NCBI RefSeq assembly: GCF_000427885.1
Contig: NZ_ATYW01000009.1
Coordinates: 1-64,000 of the forward strand
DNA length: 64,000 nt
DNA from: Glycomyces tenuis DSM 44171
Lineage (GTDB): Bacteria; Actinomycetota; Actinomycetes; Mycobacteriales; Micromonosporaceae
Direction: 5' to 3'
Shown: one piece after another, positions 45,024-55,065 of the stretch
How positions within the stretch are numbered: position 1 is the stretch's first letter
How the letters are laid out: the number at the start of each line of letters is the position of its first letter
Notes under the pieces: model-generated
Told to the model about the DNA's origin: nothing
Databases searched by the model: none
The model's input: the letters and a program-made list of their open reading frames with translations, nothing else
Translations under genes and position numbers: made by a program

Positions 45024-47081
45024 TCAGGCTCCGGCCTCGTCCAGTTGGCGCAGTTCGCGCTTGAGGTCGGCGATCTCGTCCCGGTAGGCCGCGGCCAGCT
45101 CGAAGCGGAGCTCCCTGGCGGCGGCGAGCATCTGCTCGTTGCGTTCGTCGATCTGCTGGACGATCTCGGAGCGGACCTTCGCCGTTCCCTGTTCCTGCTT
45201 CGCCTTGCCGCGCTGGGGCCGGGTCTCCTTGACGAAGCCCTCGGTCTCGGCGGCGGTGTCGTAGAGGTCCTCCATGATGTCGGCGATGCGCTTGCGCAGC
45301 GGCTGCGGGTCGATCCCGTGCTCGAGGTTGTACGCCACCTGCTTCTCGCGGCGCCGGTCGGTCTCTTCGAGGGCGGCCTTCATCGAGTCGGTGAGGTTGT
45401 CGGCGTACATGAGGACCGTGCCCGAGACGTTGCGGGCGGCGCGGCCGATGGTCTGGATCAGCGAGGTGGAGGAGCGCAGGAAGCCCTCCTTGTCGGCGTC
45501 CAGGATCGCCACGAGCGACACCTCGGGCAGGTCGAGGCCCTCGCGCAGCAGGTTGATGCCGACCAGGACGTCGAAGTCGCCTCGTCGCAGTTCTCCGAGC
45601 AGTTCCACGCGCCGCAGCGTCTCCACTTCGGAGTGGAGGTACTGCACACGGATCGAGTTGTCGAGGAAGTAGTCGGTGAGGTCTTCGGCCATCTTCTTGG
45701 TCAGGGTGGTCACGAGCACCCGCTCGTCCTTGGCGGCGCGTTCGCGGATCTCGTGCATCAGGTCGTCGATCTGGCCCTGGGTGGGGCGCACTTCGACCTG
45801 GGGGTCGACCAGGCCGGTGGGGCGGATGACCTGCTCGACGAACTGGCCGCCGGCCTGTTTCAGCTCCCAGGGGCCCGGGGTCGCCGAGAGGTACACCGTC
45901 TGGCCGACGCGCTCGCGGAACTCCTCGAAGCGGAGCGGCCGGTTGTCCTGGGCGCTGGGCAGGCGGAAGCCGTGCTCGACGAGGTTGCGTTTGCGGGAGG
46001 CGTCGCCTTCGGACATGGCCCCGATCTGCGGGACGGTCTGGTGGGATTCGTCGATGACCGTCACGAAGTCCGAGGGGAAGTAGTCCAGCAGTGTGTGCGG
46101 GGGCGAGCCGGCGGGGCGTCCGTCGATGTGCCGCGAGTAGTTCTCGATGCCGTTGCACGACCCGGTCTGCTTCATGTTCTCCAGGTCGAAGACGGTGCGC
46201 ATGCGCAGGCGTTGGGCTTCGAGGAGCTTGCCCTGGGATTCGAGTTCGTTCAGCCGTTCTTCGAGCTCGGTCTCGATGTCGCCGATGGCGCGGGCCATGC
46301 GTTCGTCGCCGGTGGCGTAGTGCGAGCCGGGGAAGATCAGGACCCGGTCGACCTCGCGGATGACTTCGCCGGTGAGCGGGTGCAGGTAGTAGAGCCGGTC
46401 GATCTCGTCGCCGAACATCTCGATGCGGATCGCCAGTTCCTCGTAGGCGGGGATGATCTCGATCGTGTCGCCTCTGACGCGGAAGGTGCCGCGGGTGAAG
46501 GCGATGTCGTTGCGCGAGTATTGGACGTCGACCAGGCGCCGCAGGAGCTTGTCGCGGTCCCATTCCTGGCCGACGGCGACCTCGGTGGCCTGTTCGAGGT
46601 ATTCGGCGGGCGTGGCGAGGCCGTAGATGGCCGAGACGGTGGCGACGACGACGACGTCGCGCCTGGTCAGCAGCGAGTAGGTGGCGCGGTGGCGCAGCCG
46701 TTCGACCTCTTCGTTGATCGAGGCGTCCTTCTCGATGTAGGTGTCGGTCTGCGCGACGTACGCCTCGGGCTGGTAGTAGTCGTAGTAGGAGACGTAGTAC
46801 TCGACCGCGTTGTTCGGTAGGAGTTCTCTGAGTTCTTTGGCGAGCTGTGCGGCGAGGGTCTTGTTGTGGGCCATGACGAGCGCGGGCCGTTGGAGCCGCT
46901 CGATCAGCCAGGCGGAGGTGGCCGATTTGCCGGTGCCGGTGGCGCCGAGCAGCACTACGTCGCGTTCGCCGGACTCGACGCGCTCGGTCAGTTCGGCGAT
47001 CGCCGCCGGTTGGTCGCCGGCCGGCTCGTATTCGCTGACGACTTGGAAGCGCCCTTCGGCGCGGGGAATGTCGAATGCCAC
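45024..47081 (-). CDS. uvrB: UvrABC excinuclease subunit B
   Basis: A 685-residue helicase-like protein of nucleotide excision repair. Walker A is GATGTGKS near residue 45, the beta-hairpin region is [18 protein letters not shown] is the Walker B/DEAD box, and the UVR domain at the end has [38 protein letters not shown], which binds UvrC. The GTG start (47081) is the family-conserved start; an ATG is not available nearby. The distal 22 nt of the gene are duplicated 61 nt beyond the stop. Confidence 0.97.
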   Translation of the reverse strand: MAFDIPRAEGRFQVVSEYEPAGDQPAAIAELTERVESGERDVVLLGATGTGKSATSAWLIERLQRPALVMAHNKTLAAQLAKELRELLPNNAVEYYVSYYDYYQPEAYVAQTDTYIEKDASINEEVERLRHRATYSLLTRRDVVVVATVSAIYGLATPAEYLEQATEVAVGQEWDRDKLLRRLVDVQYSRNDIAFTRGTFRVRGDTIEIIPAYEELAIRIEMFGDEIDRLYYLHPLTGEVIREVDRVLIFPGSHYATGDERMARAIGDIETELEERLNELESQGKLLEAQRLRMRTVFDLENMKQTGSCNGIENYSRHIDGRPAGSPPHTLLDYFPSDFVTVIDESHQTVPQIGAMSEGDASRKRNLVEHGFRLPSAQDNRPLRFEEFRERVGQTVYLSATPGPWELKQAGGQFVEQVIRPTGLVDPQVEVRPTQGQIDDLMHEIRERAAKDERVLVTTLTKKMAEDLTDYFLDNSIRVQYLHSEVETLRRVELLGELRRGDFDVLVGINLLREGLDLPEVSLVAILDADKEGFLRSSTSLIQTIGRAARNVSGTVLMYADNLTDSMKAALEETDRRREKQVAYNLEHGIDPQPLRKRIADIMEDLYDTAAETEGFVKETRPQRGKAKQEQGTAKVRSEIVQQIDERNEQMLAAARELRFELAAAYRDEIADLKRELRQLDEAGA

Positions 47082-47159
47082 GTGCCAACCGTAGCCCGGG
47101 CCTCCGACATCGGTCCCGCTCGGCGGTGACTTTTCGGGCGCTGGCTCGTTGGACTCTGC

Positions 47160-48581
47160 GTGAGCACCACTAGACGAATGCGCGGCTCCGTGGGCGCGCC
47201 GCCTTGGAAATCGGCCCTGATGTGGGTCATGGCCGTCATCATCGCGATCGGGGCCGTCGGATGGTTCGCCGTCTCGTGCGGGGCCGATCGCGCCGGTGCG
47301 GAGCGCCCGGTCACTGAGGAGGAGGCCGCGGAGCTGGCCGCGTTGCGCTACCGGAATCACACGTCGGGGCCGGTGGCGGTGCGCATGGTCTTCCCTGCGG
47401 GGGGTGAGGAGGTCGTCGTCGACGGGTTCCTGGATTGGGGTCGTCCGCTGCTGTACGCGCGCATGCCGGGCGCTGAGGGCGGGCAGCGTCTGGTGCAGGC
47501 GGTTCCGGGGCTGGTGGCGACGCACGCCGACGATGAGGCGTTCGACGGGGCGCGGGTGCCGGATTCGGGGTGGACTTCGCGGCAGATGCTGGTCGGCGGT
47601 TCGGAGCCGGCCGACTCGGTGTTCGATGTCTTGGCCTCTTCGCTGTTCACGTTGACCGCGGAGAGCGGCGACGATCCCGCCTATCTGGCCGAGCATGCGA
47701 TGTGGCGGGAGGACGGCGTCATCGACGGCGAGCCGGTCGACACGTTCCGCGCTCCGATCATGGTGGAGTCGAGCGAGGAGACGAGCGCGAGCCCGGAGGC
47801 CCTGTATTCGCTGGACGATCAGGGTGACATCTGGCGGTTCCAGGTCAATGTCGGCGGTTCGGAGCTGGCGACGGTCGATTTCCTGCGGAAGGTCGACTTC
47901 GACGCCTCGGGTCTGCGTCCGGTGGATCTGCTCGGTGGTCCGGCGGTCTCGCCTGCGGCGGTCGATGGTGATCTGGCGAGGACGATCGCGCAGGTCAGGT
48001 CGGCGAACTGGGCGGAGTCGGCGGTGGTCGAGATGACGGTGCCGGTCGCGGACGGTCAGGTGGCGCGGGTGCACGGCTCCGTCGACTGGCGCACGATGAC
48101 GGCGTATCTGAACGTCGAGGAGGCTGAGGGGCATCGTTTGCTGCTGGCCCGGCCGGGCGGTATGGCGAGTATCGGGGCCGATTCGTCGGAGTTGCCCGAT
48201 CCGCTGCCGGCGGAGGGCTGGGAGGCGCATGCCTTGGATGAGGAGGACATCGCGGAGTATTTCGGGCCGGTGGAGACGTTGGCGTACCGGCTGCTGGAGA
48301 TGAGCGCCGAGGAGGCCGCGGACGCGGACGAGGTGGCGGAGCAGGCTTCGCAGCTGCGTGTCGACGAGGCCGGCGGGGAGAGGACGCATGTCGTGGAGTT
48401 CCCGGTGGCCGGGGATGCGGAGGCGGCCTCTGGTGAGTCGGCGTTCCGGTACCACATCACCGGTGAGCGGCTGTCGGAGGTCGAGATGATGACGTCGTTC
48501 GGGGTGGCGAGCGCGGAGCTGGAGTACGAGGACTATCCGATGGTGGCGATCCCGTGGGCGGTCAGCGACGTGATCGGCTGA
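47160..48581 (+). CDS. Membrane-anchored or lipoprotein-like protein with two homologous halves
   Basis: A 473-residue protein with one N-terminal membrane segment (about 18-38, [22 protein letters not shown]). The segment ends in AVSC, which may be a lipobox, so the protein is extracytoplasmic. Two similar halves follow, each with a beta-rich module: [22 protein letters not shown] in the first and [21 protein letters not shown] in the second. Each is followed by an LLARPG/VPGL-like segment and a long acidic helical part. This internal duplication and the LppX/LprG-like beta content suggest a lipid- or ligand-binding role, not proven. No neighbours are functionally related; a terminator follows. 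I did not recognise a named family. Confidence 0.7.
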   Translation: MSTTRRMRGSVGAPPWKSALMWVMAVIIAIGAVGWFAVSCGADRAGAERPVTEEEAAELAALRYRNHTSGPVAVRMVFPAGGEEVVVDGFLDWGRPLLYARMPGAEGGQRLVQAVPGLVATHADDEAFDGARVPDSGWTSRQMLVGGSEPADSVFDVLASSLFTLTAESGDDPAYLAEHAMWREDGVIDGEPVDTFRAPIMVESSEETSASPEALYSLDDQGDIWRFQVNVGGSELATVDFLRKVDFDASGLRPVDLLGGPAVSPAAVDGDLARTIAQVRSANWAESAVVEMTVPVADGQVARVHGSVDWRTMTAYLNVEEAEGHRLLLARPGGMASIGADSSELPDPLPAEGWEAHALDEEDIAEYFGPVETLAYRLLEMSAEEAADADEVAEQASQLRVDEAGGERTHVVEFPVAGDAEAASGESAFRYHITGERLSEVEMMTSFGVASAELEYEDYPMVAIPWAVSDVIG

Positions 48582-48594
48582 CGGGGTGGGTTCG

Positions 48595-48629
48595 GGTGGA
48601 TCCGGCCGGTCGGCCGGATCCACCTTTTT
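48595..48629 (+). terminator. Intrinsic terminator after the membrane-anchored gene
   Basis: A perfect 13-bp stem GGTGGATCCGGCC / GGCCGGATCCACC with a 4-nt loop and TTTTT after it, 14 nt past the stop codon. It lies between convergent genes and ends 19 nt before the coaE stop. Confidence 0.95.
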
Positions 48630-48647
48630 CGTGTTCGGGGCCTGGTC

Positions 48648-49838
48648 TCAGCAGACCGGGGGGTGCCAGGCCGTCTGTTCGGCCCAGCGGTTGGCGCGGG
48701 GCCAGGCTTCGCGCACGAACCAGGGTTCCTTGGCGTCGGCGTAGGCCGTGGCCGAGTCGACCTTGGCGGCGAGCATGCCCTTCTCTTGGGCGTAGTCGGC
48801 TCTGGCTTGCGGTTCGGCGCGGAGCCAGTCGCGGAACAGCAGCGCGAACCGCTGGCCGGGGCTGTCGATCGGCCGGAAGTGGACGTGGGCGAGGTTGCCT
48901 GGGTCGGCGTAGCCGTAGAAGCGTTTCTCCCATTCGGAGACGTCGGGCTGCTCCGGTTTGGGGTCGTCGAAGGCGGCGCGGCCGAAGAAGCCGGCTTCGC
49001 CGAGCGCGTTCTCGAGCATGTCGACGGCTTTGAGGGTCACGACGGTGACCTGGATGTCGATGATGTCCTTCGCGGGCAGGCCGGCGACGGCCGTGGAGCC
49101 GACGTGGTCGATGCGGACGGCGCTGGGGCCCATGACGCGGCGCAGGCGCGCGGCGAGGTGTTCGAAGCGGCGCGGCCAGGCCGGGTCGGATTCGACGAAC
49201 TGGAGTTTCTCGGGCCGTTTCTCCTTGGTGCCGAGGCGCAGGTTGTCGGCGAAGGGGACGATGCGTTCGTCCCACAGCATCGCCACGCGCCGTTCGATCT
49301 CCTCGAGGCCTTCGCCGTTGTGGAGGACGACGTCGCATACTTCGCGGCGTTCGGCGTCGCTGGCTTGGGCGTCGATGCGTCTGAGGGCGTCGGCGCGGTC
49401 CATGCCGCGTTCGACGAGCCGTTCGAGCCGGAGCTCTCGCGGCGCTTCCACGTCGATGGCGAGGTGGAAACTCGGTGCTCCGCCGGTTTCGGCGAGCAGG
49501 GGGATGTCTTGGACGACGATGGCGTCGTCTTCTTGGGCGGCGGTGAGCTCTCGGGCTCTCTGGCGGACTCGCGGGTGGATGATCGCTTCGAGTTCGGCGC
49601 GGGCGTGCGCGTCGTTGAAGACGATGCGGGCGAGTCGGGCACGGTCGAGGGCCCCTTCGGCGTCGAGGACGCCGGGGCCGAAGCGGGAGACGACGGCGGC
49701 GAGGCCGTCGGTGTCCTGGGCGACGACGTCTCTGGCGAGTGCGTCCGCGTCTATGACGTAAGCCCCCAGTTGGGCGAGCTTCGCCGCGACCGTGCTTTTA
49801 CCGGCTCCGATGCCACCGGTCAATGCGACTTTAAGCAC
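48648..49838 (-). CDS. coaE: Dephospho-CoA kinase fused to a GrpB domain
   Basis: A 396-residue two-domain protein. The N-terminal 195 residues are dephospho-CoA kinase (P-loop GGIGAGKST at 8-16, DADALARDV, and the IIHPRVRQRA segment), the last step of coenzyme A synthesis. The C-terminal 200 residues form a GrpB/UPF0157 domain (VGSTAVAGLPAKDIIDIQVTV; FRDWLRAEPQARADYAQEKG). The same fusion is known in Mycobacterium (Rv1631) and other Actinomycetota. The GrpB part has a nucleotidyltransferase-like fold of uncertain role. It stands 68 nt downstream of rpsA, which has its own hairpin terminator. Confidence 0.93.
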   Translation of the reverse strand: MLKVALTGGIGAGKSTVAAKLAQLGAYVIDADALARDVVAQDTDGLAAVVSRFGPGVLDAEGALDRARLARIVFNDAHARAELEAIIHPRVRQRARELTAAQEDDAIVVQDIPLLAETGGAPSFHLAIDVEAPRELRLERLVERGMDRADALRRIDAQASDAERREVCDVVLHNGEGLEEIERRVAMLWDERIVPFADNLRLGTKEKRPEKLQFVESDPAWPRRFEHLAARLRRVMGPSAVRIDHVGSTAVAGLPAKDIIDIQVTVVTLKAVDMLENALGEAGFFGRAAFDDPKPEQPDVSEWEKRFYGYADPGNLAHVHFRPIDSPGQRFALLFRDWLRAEPQARADYAQEKGMLAAKVDSATAYADAKEPWFVREAWPRANRWAEQTAWHPPVC

Positions 49839-49846
49839 ATGTAGAA

Positions 49847-49885
49847 CACTACCCGCCCCGGGCGAACAACCTGGGACGGGTAGTG
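49847..49885 (-). terminator. Imperfect hairpin between rpsA and coaE
   Basis: CACTACCCG (49847-49855) pairs with CGGGTAGTG (49877-49885), with CCCCGG/CCTGGG inside forming a longer interrupted stem. It follows the rpsA stop by about 20 nt and could terminate rpsA or allow partial read-through to coaE. Confidence 0.55.
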
Positions 49886-49906
49886 GTCTGTCAGCTTAAG
49901 GAGTGA

Positions 49907-51406
49907 CTAGCTTCCGGCGAGTTTCTCGCGCAGTGCGGCGAGGGCCTCGTCGGTGGCCAGCGTTCCCGAAGGTTCGGCCGGGGCCGACGTCTTCTTCTCG
50001 GCGGACTGCTTCTTCGCGCCCTTGTCGCCCTTGGGGGCTTCGCCCTCGGCGGGCTTGGCGGGAGCCTCGGTGATGACGCGCTCGGCGATCTGCTTGCCGT
50101 GCTCCTCCCAGCGGGTGCGGGCTTCGGCGTACTGGCGCTCCCACTCTTCGCGGGCCTCGTCGTAGCCTTCCATCCACTCGCCGGTCTCCGAGTCGAAGCC
50201 CTCCGGGTAGATGTAGTTGCCCTGGTCGTCGTACTGGGCGGCCATGCCGTACAGGGTCGGGTCGAACTGCTCTTCGTTCTCGACGAAGGCTTCGTTGGCC
50301 TGCTTGAGCGAGAGCGAGATCCGGCGGCGGTCGAGGTCGATGTCGATGACCTTGACCATGGCGTCGGAGCCGACCTTGACGACCTGCTCGGGGACCTCCA
50401 CGTGGCGTTCGGCCAGTTCGGAGATGTGGACCAGGCCTTCGATGCCGTCCTCGACGCGGACGAACGCGCCGAAGGGGACGAGCTTGGTGACCTTGCCCGG
50501 CACGATCTGGCCGATCGCGTGGGTGCGGGCGAACTGGCGCCACGGGTCTTCCTGGGTGGCCTTCAGCGACAGGGAGACGCGTTCGCGTTCCAGGTCGACC
50601 TCGAGCACCTCGACCTCGACCGGCTGGCCGACTTCGACGACCTCGCTGGGGTGGTCGATGTGCTTCCAGGACAGCTCGGAGACGTGGACCAGGCCGTCGA
50701 CTCCGCCGAGGTCGACGAAGGCGCCGAAGTTGACGATCGAGGAGACCGTGCCCTTGCGGACCTGGCCCTTGGCGAGCTGGTGCAGGAACTCGGTGCGGAC
50801 CTCGGACTGGGTCTGCTCCAGCCAGGCGCGGCGTGACAGGACCACGTTGTTGCGGTTCTTGTCGAGCTCGATGATCTTGGCTTCGAGCTCGCGGCCGACG
50901 TAGGGCTGGAGGTCGCGCACGCGGCGCATCTCCACCAGCGACGCGGGCAGGAAGCCGCGCAGCCCGATGTCGAGGATGAGTCCGCCCTTGACCACTTCGA
51001 TGACCGAGCCGCGGACGACGCCGTCCTCGTCCTTGATCTTCTCGATCGTGCCCCAGGCGCGCTCGTACTGGGCGCGTTTCTTGGACAGGATCAGGCGGCC
51101 TTCCTTGTCCTCCTTCTGGAGGACGAGGGCCTCAACGTGATCGCCCACAGCGACGACGTCTTCAGGGTCCACGTCGTGTTTGATCGACAGCTCGCGCGAG
51201 GGGATGACGCCCTCGGTCTTGTAGCCGATGTCGAGTAGGACTTCGTCCCGGTCGACCTTGACGACGGTACCTTCGACGATATCGCCGTCGTTGAAGTATT
51301 TGATGGTCGCGTCGATCGCGGCAAGGAGATCCTCGTCAGAGGCGAATTCGTCGACCGTGGTGCTGTTTTCAGCGTTGCTCGAGGTGGCCTCGATGCTGCT
51401 CGTCAT
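49907..51406 (-). CDS. rpsA: 30S ribosomal protein S1
   Basis: A 499-residue protein with four S1 (OB-fold) domains (about 35-105, 120-190, 205-275, 290-360: GTVVKVDRDEVLLDIGYKTEGVIPSREL, GSVIEVVKGGLILDIGLRGFLPASLVE, GTVSSIVNFGAFVDLGGVDGLVHVSEL, GKVTKLVPFGAFVRVEDGIEGLVHISEL). The C-terminal region has an EEW-rich helix and a Lys/Ala/Glu-rich tail ending ALAALREKL. S1 tethers mRNA to the ribosome; in mycobacteria the C terminus is relevant to pyrazinoic acid and trans-translation. ATG 51406 is chosen because it begins the conserved N terminus MTSSIEA and follows a GGAG-like tract (GCTCCGG upstream). Confidence 0.96.
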   Translation of the reverse strand: MTSSIEATSSNAENSTTVDEFASDEDLLAAIDATIKYFNDGDIVEGTVVKVDRDEVLLDIGYKTEGVIPSRELSIKHDVDPEDVVAVGDHVEALVLQKEDKEGRLILSKKRAQYERAWGTIEKIKDEDGVVRGSVIEVVKGGLILDIGLRGFLPASLVEMRRVRDLQPYVGRELEAKIIELDKNRNNVVLSRRAWLEQTQSEVRTEFLHQLAKGQVRKGTVSSIVNFGAFVDLGGVDGLVHVSELSWKHIDHPSEVVEVGQPVEVEVLEVDLERERVSLSLKATQEDPWRQFARTHAIGQIVPGKVTKLVPFGAFVRVEDGIEGLVHISELAERHVEVPEQVVKVGSDAMVKVIDIDLDRRRISLSLKQANEAFVENEEQFDPTLYGMAAQYDDQGNYIYPEGFDSETGEWMEGYDEAREEWERQYAEARTRWEEHGKQIAERVITEAPAKPAEGEAPKGDKGAKKQSAEKKTSAPAEPSGTLATDEALAALREKLAGS

Positions 51407-51687
51407 GTGGGCTGGTGCTCCGGATACGTTCAGATTCGTCAGCTCGCGCCCGCGCCATCCCAATGTGCGGCTCCGTAGGCGTCGCCGTTGAGTGCCAAAT
51501 GTACAGCTCCGCAGGTGGTTGCCGCGAGACGCGAATGCTCGCATTTACATTGCGCCCGGCCGTCCTGCCGTTAGCGGCCTCGTGTCCTGCTCCCTACCGA
51601 GGACACGGACAGACCCGGGCCAATCCAGGTTACCGTGCGCGATAATTCCACGCCAGTCCGGGCTGGTACTGGTGTTGATCGACACCG
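51407..51687. other. 281-nt spacer with rpsA leader and two dispersed-repeat units
   Basis: This region holds the leader and promoter of rpsA and the end of polA. Two dispersed-repeat units (51460-51523) sit within it. No other gene was found. Highly expressed rpsA often has a long regulated leader, but no known riboswitch is visible. Confidence 0.4.
51460..51523 (-). repeat. Two dispersed-repeat units in the rpsA upstream region
   Basis: On the minus strand they read GGCGACGCCTACGGAGCCGC then ACATTGG (51486-51460), and GGCAACCACCTGCGGAGCTG then TACATTTGG (51523-51495). The GGCTCC / AGCTCC boxes are 36 nt apart. They are diverged compared with the 27202-27284 copies. Confidence 0.6.
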
Positions 51688-54390
51688 CTAATGCGCCGCC
51701 GCCTCCCAGGAATCGCCGAATCCGGCCGAGACGGTGAGGGGGACGGCGAGTTCGGCCGCGCCGGACATCTGCTCGCGCACGAGATGCTCGAGCCGCTCGG
51801 CCTCCCCGGGGGCGACTTCGCACACCAGTTCGTCGTGGACCTGGAGGAGCACACGGGAGTCCAGGTCCGCCTCGCGCAGCGCCCGGTCGACGCCGAGCAT
51901 CGCGGTCTTCATGATGTCGGCGGCGCTGCCCTGGATGGGGGCGTTGAGCGCGGCCCGCTCGGCCATCTCGCGCCTCTGGCGGTTGTCGGAGGCCAGGTCG
52001 GGGAAGTAGCGGCGCCGGCCCATGATCGTCTCGGTGTAACCGGTCTTGCGGGCCTGTTCGACGACGGTGTGCAGGTAGCTGCGGACCTTGCCGAAGCGGT
52101 CGAAGTAGTCGTCGGACAGCTGCTGGGCCTCTTCGGTGGAAACGCCGAGCTGCTGGCTGAGCCCGTAGGTCGACAGGCCGTAGGCGAGGCCGTACGACAT
52201 GGCCTTGATCTTGCGGCGGTGCTCGGCGGTGACCTGGGCGGGGTCGACGGCGAAGACTTTGGCGGCGACGACGCGGTGGACGTCCTCGCCGGACTTGAAC
52301 GCGTCGATGAGCCCTTCGTCGCCGGTGAGGCTGGCCATGATGCGCATCTCGATCTGGCTGTAGTCCATGGTCATCAGCGATTCGAAGCCGTCGGAGACGA
52401 CGAAGCCCGCCCGGATGTCGCGCCCGGCCTCCGAGCGGACGGGGATGTTCTGGAGGTTCGGGTCGGAGGAGGACAGGCGGCCGGTGGCGGCCACGGTCTG
52501 GTGGAACGTGGTGTGGATGCGCCCGTCGGTCTGGATGGTGGCGCGCAGGGTGGCGACGATCTGCTTGAGCTTCTCGACGTCGCGGAACCGCAGCAGCCGC
52601 TCCAGCAGCGGGTGCCCGGTCTTGGCGTAGAGCTGCCCGAGTGCCTCGGCGTTGGTGGTGTAGCCGGTTTTGGTGCGTTTGGTCTTGGGCATCTTCAGCT
52701 CGTAGAAGAGGATCTCCTGGAGCTGCTTGGGCGAGCCGACGTTGAAGGGGCGCCCGACGATCTCGTGGGCGGCGTCGGTGGCCTCCTTCGACTGGGCCGC
52801 GAAGCTCGCCTCGATGTCGGCGAAGTGGCCTTCGTCGGCGGCGATGCCGGTGATCTCCATGCGCGCCAGGACGCCGGTGAGCGGGTATTCCATCGCTTCG
52901 GCGAGGCGGGCCTGCTGGCGTTCGGCGAGCCGCTCGGTCTGGACGGCGGCGAGCGAGCCCACGGCGCTCGCGGCGGCGCAGTCCGCTTCGAAGCGGGACT
53001 TGTCGTCGGCCATGGCCGCGTCGAGGCCGACGAGGGTGCCCTCGCCGGTCTCCTGCGCGGCGGTCTCGATCTCCCGGCCGAGGTACTGCATGGCGAGGTC
53101 GCCGAGGGCGTAGGTGCGCTGCTCGGGTTTGAGGAGGTAGGCGGCGATGACGGTGTCGGCCCGCAGCCCGGCCGGTTCGGGCCAGCCTGCGGCGTCGGCG
53201 CCCCAGTTGAAGCCTTTGACGTCGTGGACGATCTTGCCGCGCGAGGCGTCGGCGAGCCAGTCGGTCCAGGCCCGCTCGTCCTCGGCGTCGAGCTGGGCCG
53301 GGTCGAACCAGAGCGCCTCGCCGCCTTCGGCCAGGGCGATGGAGTCGAACGAGCCCGCGCCCGAGGCGAAGGCGCCGGCGTAGGCGATCGCGACGTCGCC
53401 TTCGCGGGAGCCGAGCCAGGCGGCCATGCCGCCGGGTTCGAGGCGCGCGGCCCGGACGTGGTCGACCTCGGCGTCCTGCGGGGCCGCGCCGCCGACGGCG
53501 CGGTCGCCGAGGCTGGTGTTGATGCGGTCGCCGAGGGTGCGGAACTGGAGGGCGTCGAACAGCCGGTTGGTCTCCTCGACCGACCAGCCCTCCCAGGCCA
53601 GGTCGTCGACGCCGCGGGGCAGGTCGAGGTCGCAGACGAGGCCGTTGAGCCGGTAGTTGCGCAGGACGTCGTCGAGGTGCTCGCGCAGGTTCTGGCCGGC
53701 CTTGCCGCCGATCTCGTCGACCTTGCCGACCAGGCCGTCGAGGGAGCCGTATTTGACGATCCACTTCGCGGCGGTCTTGGGGCCGACGCCGGGGACGCCG
53801 GGCAGGTTGTCGGACTTCTCCCCCACCAGCGCGGCGAGGTCCCGGTAGCGGGCGGGTGTGACGCCGTACTTCTCCTCGATGAGGGCGGGGGTGTAGCGGG
53901 CGAGGTCGGTGACGCCTTTGACCGGGTAGAGCAGTGTGACCGATTCGCCGACGAGCTGGATGGTGTCGCGGTCGCCCGAGGAGATGAGGGTGTGCGCTCC
54001 GGCCGCCTCGCCCTGCGTGGCGAGGGTGGCGATGATGTCGTCGGCCTCGTAGTGCTCCTTGCTGAGCCACGCGATGCCGAGCGCGTCGAGGAGTTCCTGG
54101 ATGATGGGGATCTGGCTCTTGAACTCCGCGGGGGTCTCGGCCCGCCCGTCCTTGTACTCGGCGTACTCCTCGGTGCGGAAGGACCGGCGCGAGACGTCGA
54201 AGGCCACGGCGATGTGCGTCGGCTTCTCGTCCCTGAGCAGGTTGATGAGCATGGACGCGAAGCCGTAGACGGCGTTGGTCACCTGGCCGTCCTCGGTCGA
54301 GAACTTCTCGGCGGGGAGCGCGAAGAAGGCGCGGTAGGCCATCGAATGGCCGTCGATCAGCAGGAGGCGGGATTGCGAAGCGGTCACGCC
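51688..54390 (-). CDS. polA: DNA polymerase I
   Basis: A 900-residue family-A polymerase for Okazaki-fragment processing and repair. The N-terminal 5'-3' exonuclease has LLLIDGHSMAYRAFFALP, DRDTIQL and GEKSDNLPGVPGVGPKTA. The middle 3'-5' exonuclease domain (about 310-500) lacks the DxE metal residues, as in other actinobacterial PolA, so proofreading is absent. The polymerase has motif A MDYSQIEMR, motif B RRKIKAMSYGLAYG and motif C QVHDELV. I place the start at GTG 54390, giving MTASQSRLLLIDGHS as in relatives. A TTG at 54417 has no convincing ribosome-binding site. Confidence 0.95.
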   Translation of the reverse strand, partial: GVTASQSRLLLIDGHSMAYRAFFALPAEKFSTEDGQVTNAVYGFASMLINLLRDEKPTHIAVAFDVSRRSFRTEEYAEYKDGRAETPAEFKSQIPIIQELLDALGIAWLSKEHYEADDIIATLATQGEAAGAHTLISSGDRDTIQLVGESVTLLYPVKGVTDLARYTPALIEEKYGVTPARYRDLAALVGEKSDNLPGVPGVGPKTAAKWIVKYGSLDGLVGKVDEIGGKAGQNLREHLDDVLRNYRLNGLVCDLDLPRGVDDLAWEGWSVEETNRLFDALQFRTLGDRINTSLGDRAVGGAAPQDAEVDHVRAARLEPGGMAAWLGSREGDVAIAYAGAFASGAGSFDSIALAEGGEALWFDPAQLDAEDERAWTDWLADASRGKIVHDVKGFNWGADAAGWPEPAGLRADTVIAAYLLKPEQRTYALGDLAMQYLGREIETAAQETGEGTLVGLDAAMADDKSRFEADCAAASAVGSLAAVQTERLAERQQARLAEAMEYPLTGVLARMEITGIAADEGHFADIEASFAAQSKEATDAAHEIVGRPFNVGSPKQLQEILFYELKMPKTKRTKTGYTTNAEALGQLYAKTGHPLLERLLRFRDVEKLKQIVATLRATIQTDGRIHTTFHQTVAATGRLSSSDPNLQNIPVRSEAGRDIRAGFVVSDGFESLMTMDYSQIEMRIMASLTGDEGLIDAFKSGEDVHRVVAAKVFAVDPAQVTAEHRRKIKAMSYGLAYGLSTYGLSQQLGVSTEEAQQLSDDYFDRFGKVRSYLHTVVEQARKTGYTETIMGRRRYFPDLASDNRQRREMAERAALNAPIQGSAADIMKTAMLGVDRALREADLDSRVLLQVHDELVCEVAPGEAERLEHLVREQMSGAAELAVPLTVSAGFGDSWEAAAH

Positions 54391-54447
54391 CCAGAGCCTA
54401 GCGAGTGCCTCCGACAAGTCCGGTGCAAGCCCGGGGCGGCATGTCCG

Positions 54448-55065
54448 CTATTCGGCGTCCTGGGCTTCCTTCTCCTTGGCCTCTTCGATGACGCGGGTGG
54501 CGACGTCCCGCATCGACAGGCGGTGGTCCATGGCGGCGCGCTGGATCCAGCGGAACGCGTCGGGTTCGGCCATGCCGTACTGGGTCATGAGCAGGCCCTT
54601 GGCGCGGTCGACGAGTTTGCGGACCTCGAGGCGTTCGGTGAGGTTGTCGACCTCTTTCTCCAGGGCCGTCATCTCGGCGAAGCGGGTGAGCGAGAGCTCG
54701 ATCGCGGGCACCAGGTCGGACTTCTGGAAGGGCTTGACGAGGTAGGCCATGGCGCCGGCCGAGGTGGCGCGGCTGATCAGGTCGCGCTGGCTGAACGCGG
54801 TGAGGATCACGACGGGGGCAATGCGGGCGGAGACGATCTTCTCGGCGGCCTGGAGGCCGTCCATGATAGGCATCTGGATATCGCAGATCACCAGGTCGGG
54901 CTGGTGCTCTTGGGCGAGCCGGACGGCCGCCTCGCCGTCCGCGGCCTCGGCTACGACCTCGTAGCCCTCCTCGGTGAGCATCTCGGCCAGGTCGAGGCGG
55001 ATGAGCCCCTCGTCTTCGGCGATGAGCACGCGCTTTCGCGGCTCCTCGGCGGCCTTGCTCGTCAT
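54448..55065 (-). CDS. pdtaR: Response regulator with RNA-binding ANTAR domain (PdtaR-like)
   Basis: A 205-residue two-component antiterminator. The receiver domain (about 10-125) has VLIAEDEGLIRLDLAEML and the phospho-acceptor Asp in VICDIQMPIMDG. The ANTAR domain (about 140-190, LEVRKLVDRAKGLLMTQYGMAEPDAFRWIQRAAMDHRLSM) binds hairpins in RNA to prevent termination. PdtaR in Mycobacterium (Rv1626) is phosphorylated by the kinase PdtaS, which is encoded elsewhere, as here. The gene is in the same position beside polA as in mycobacteria. It lies about 58 nt upstream of polA. Confidence 0.95.
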   Translation of the reverse strand: MTSKAAEEPRKRVLIAEDEGLIRLDLAEMLTEEGYEVVAEAADGEAAVRLAQEHQPDLVICDIQMPIMDGLQAAEKIVSARIAPVVILTAFSQRDLISRATSAGAMAYLVKPFQKSDLVPAIELSLTRFAEMTALEKEVDNLTERLEVRKLVDRAKGLLMTQYGMAEPDAFRWIQRAAMDHRLSMRDVATRVIEEAKEKEAQDAE

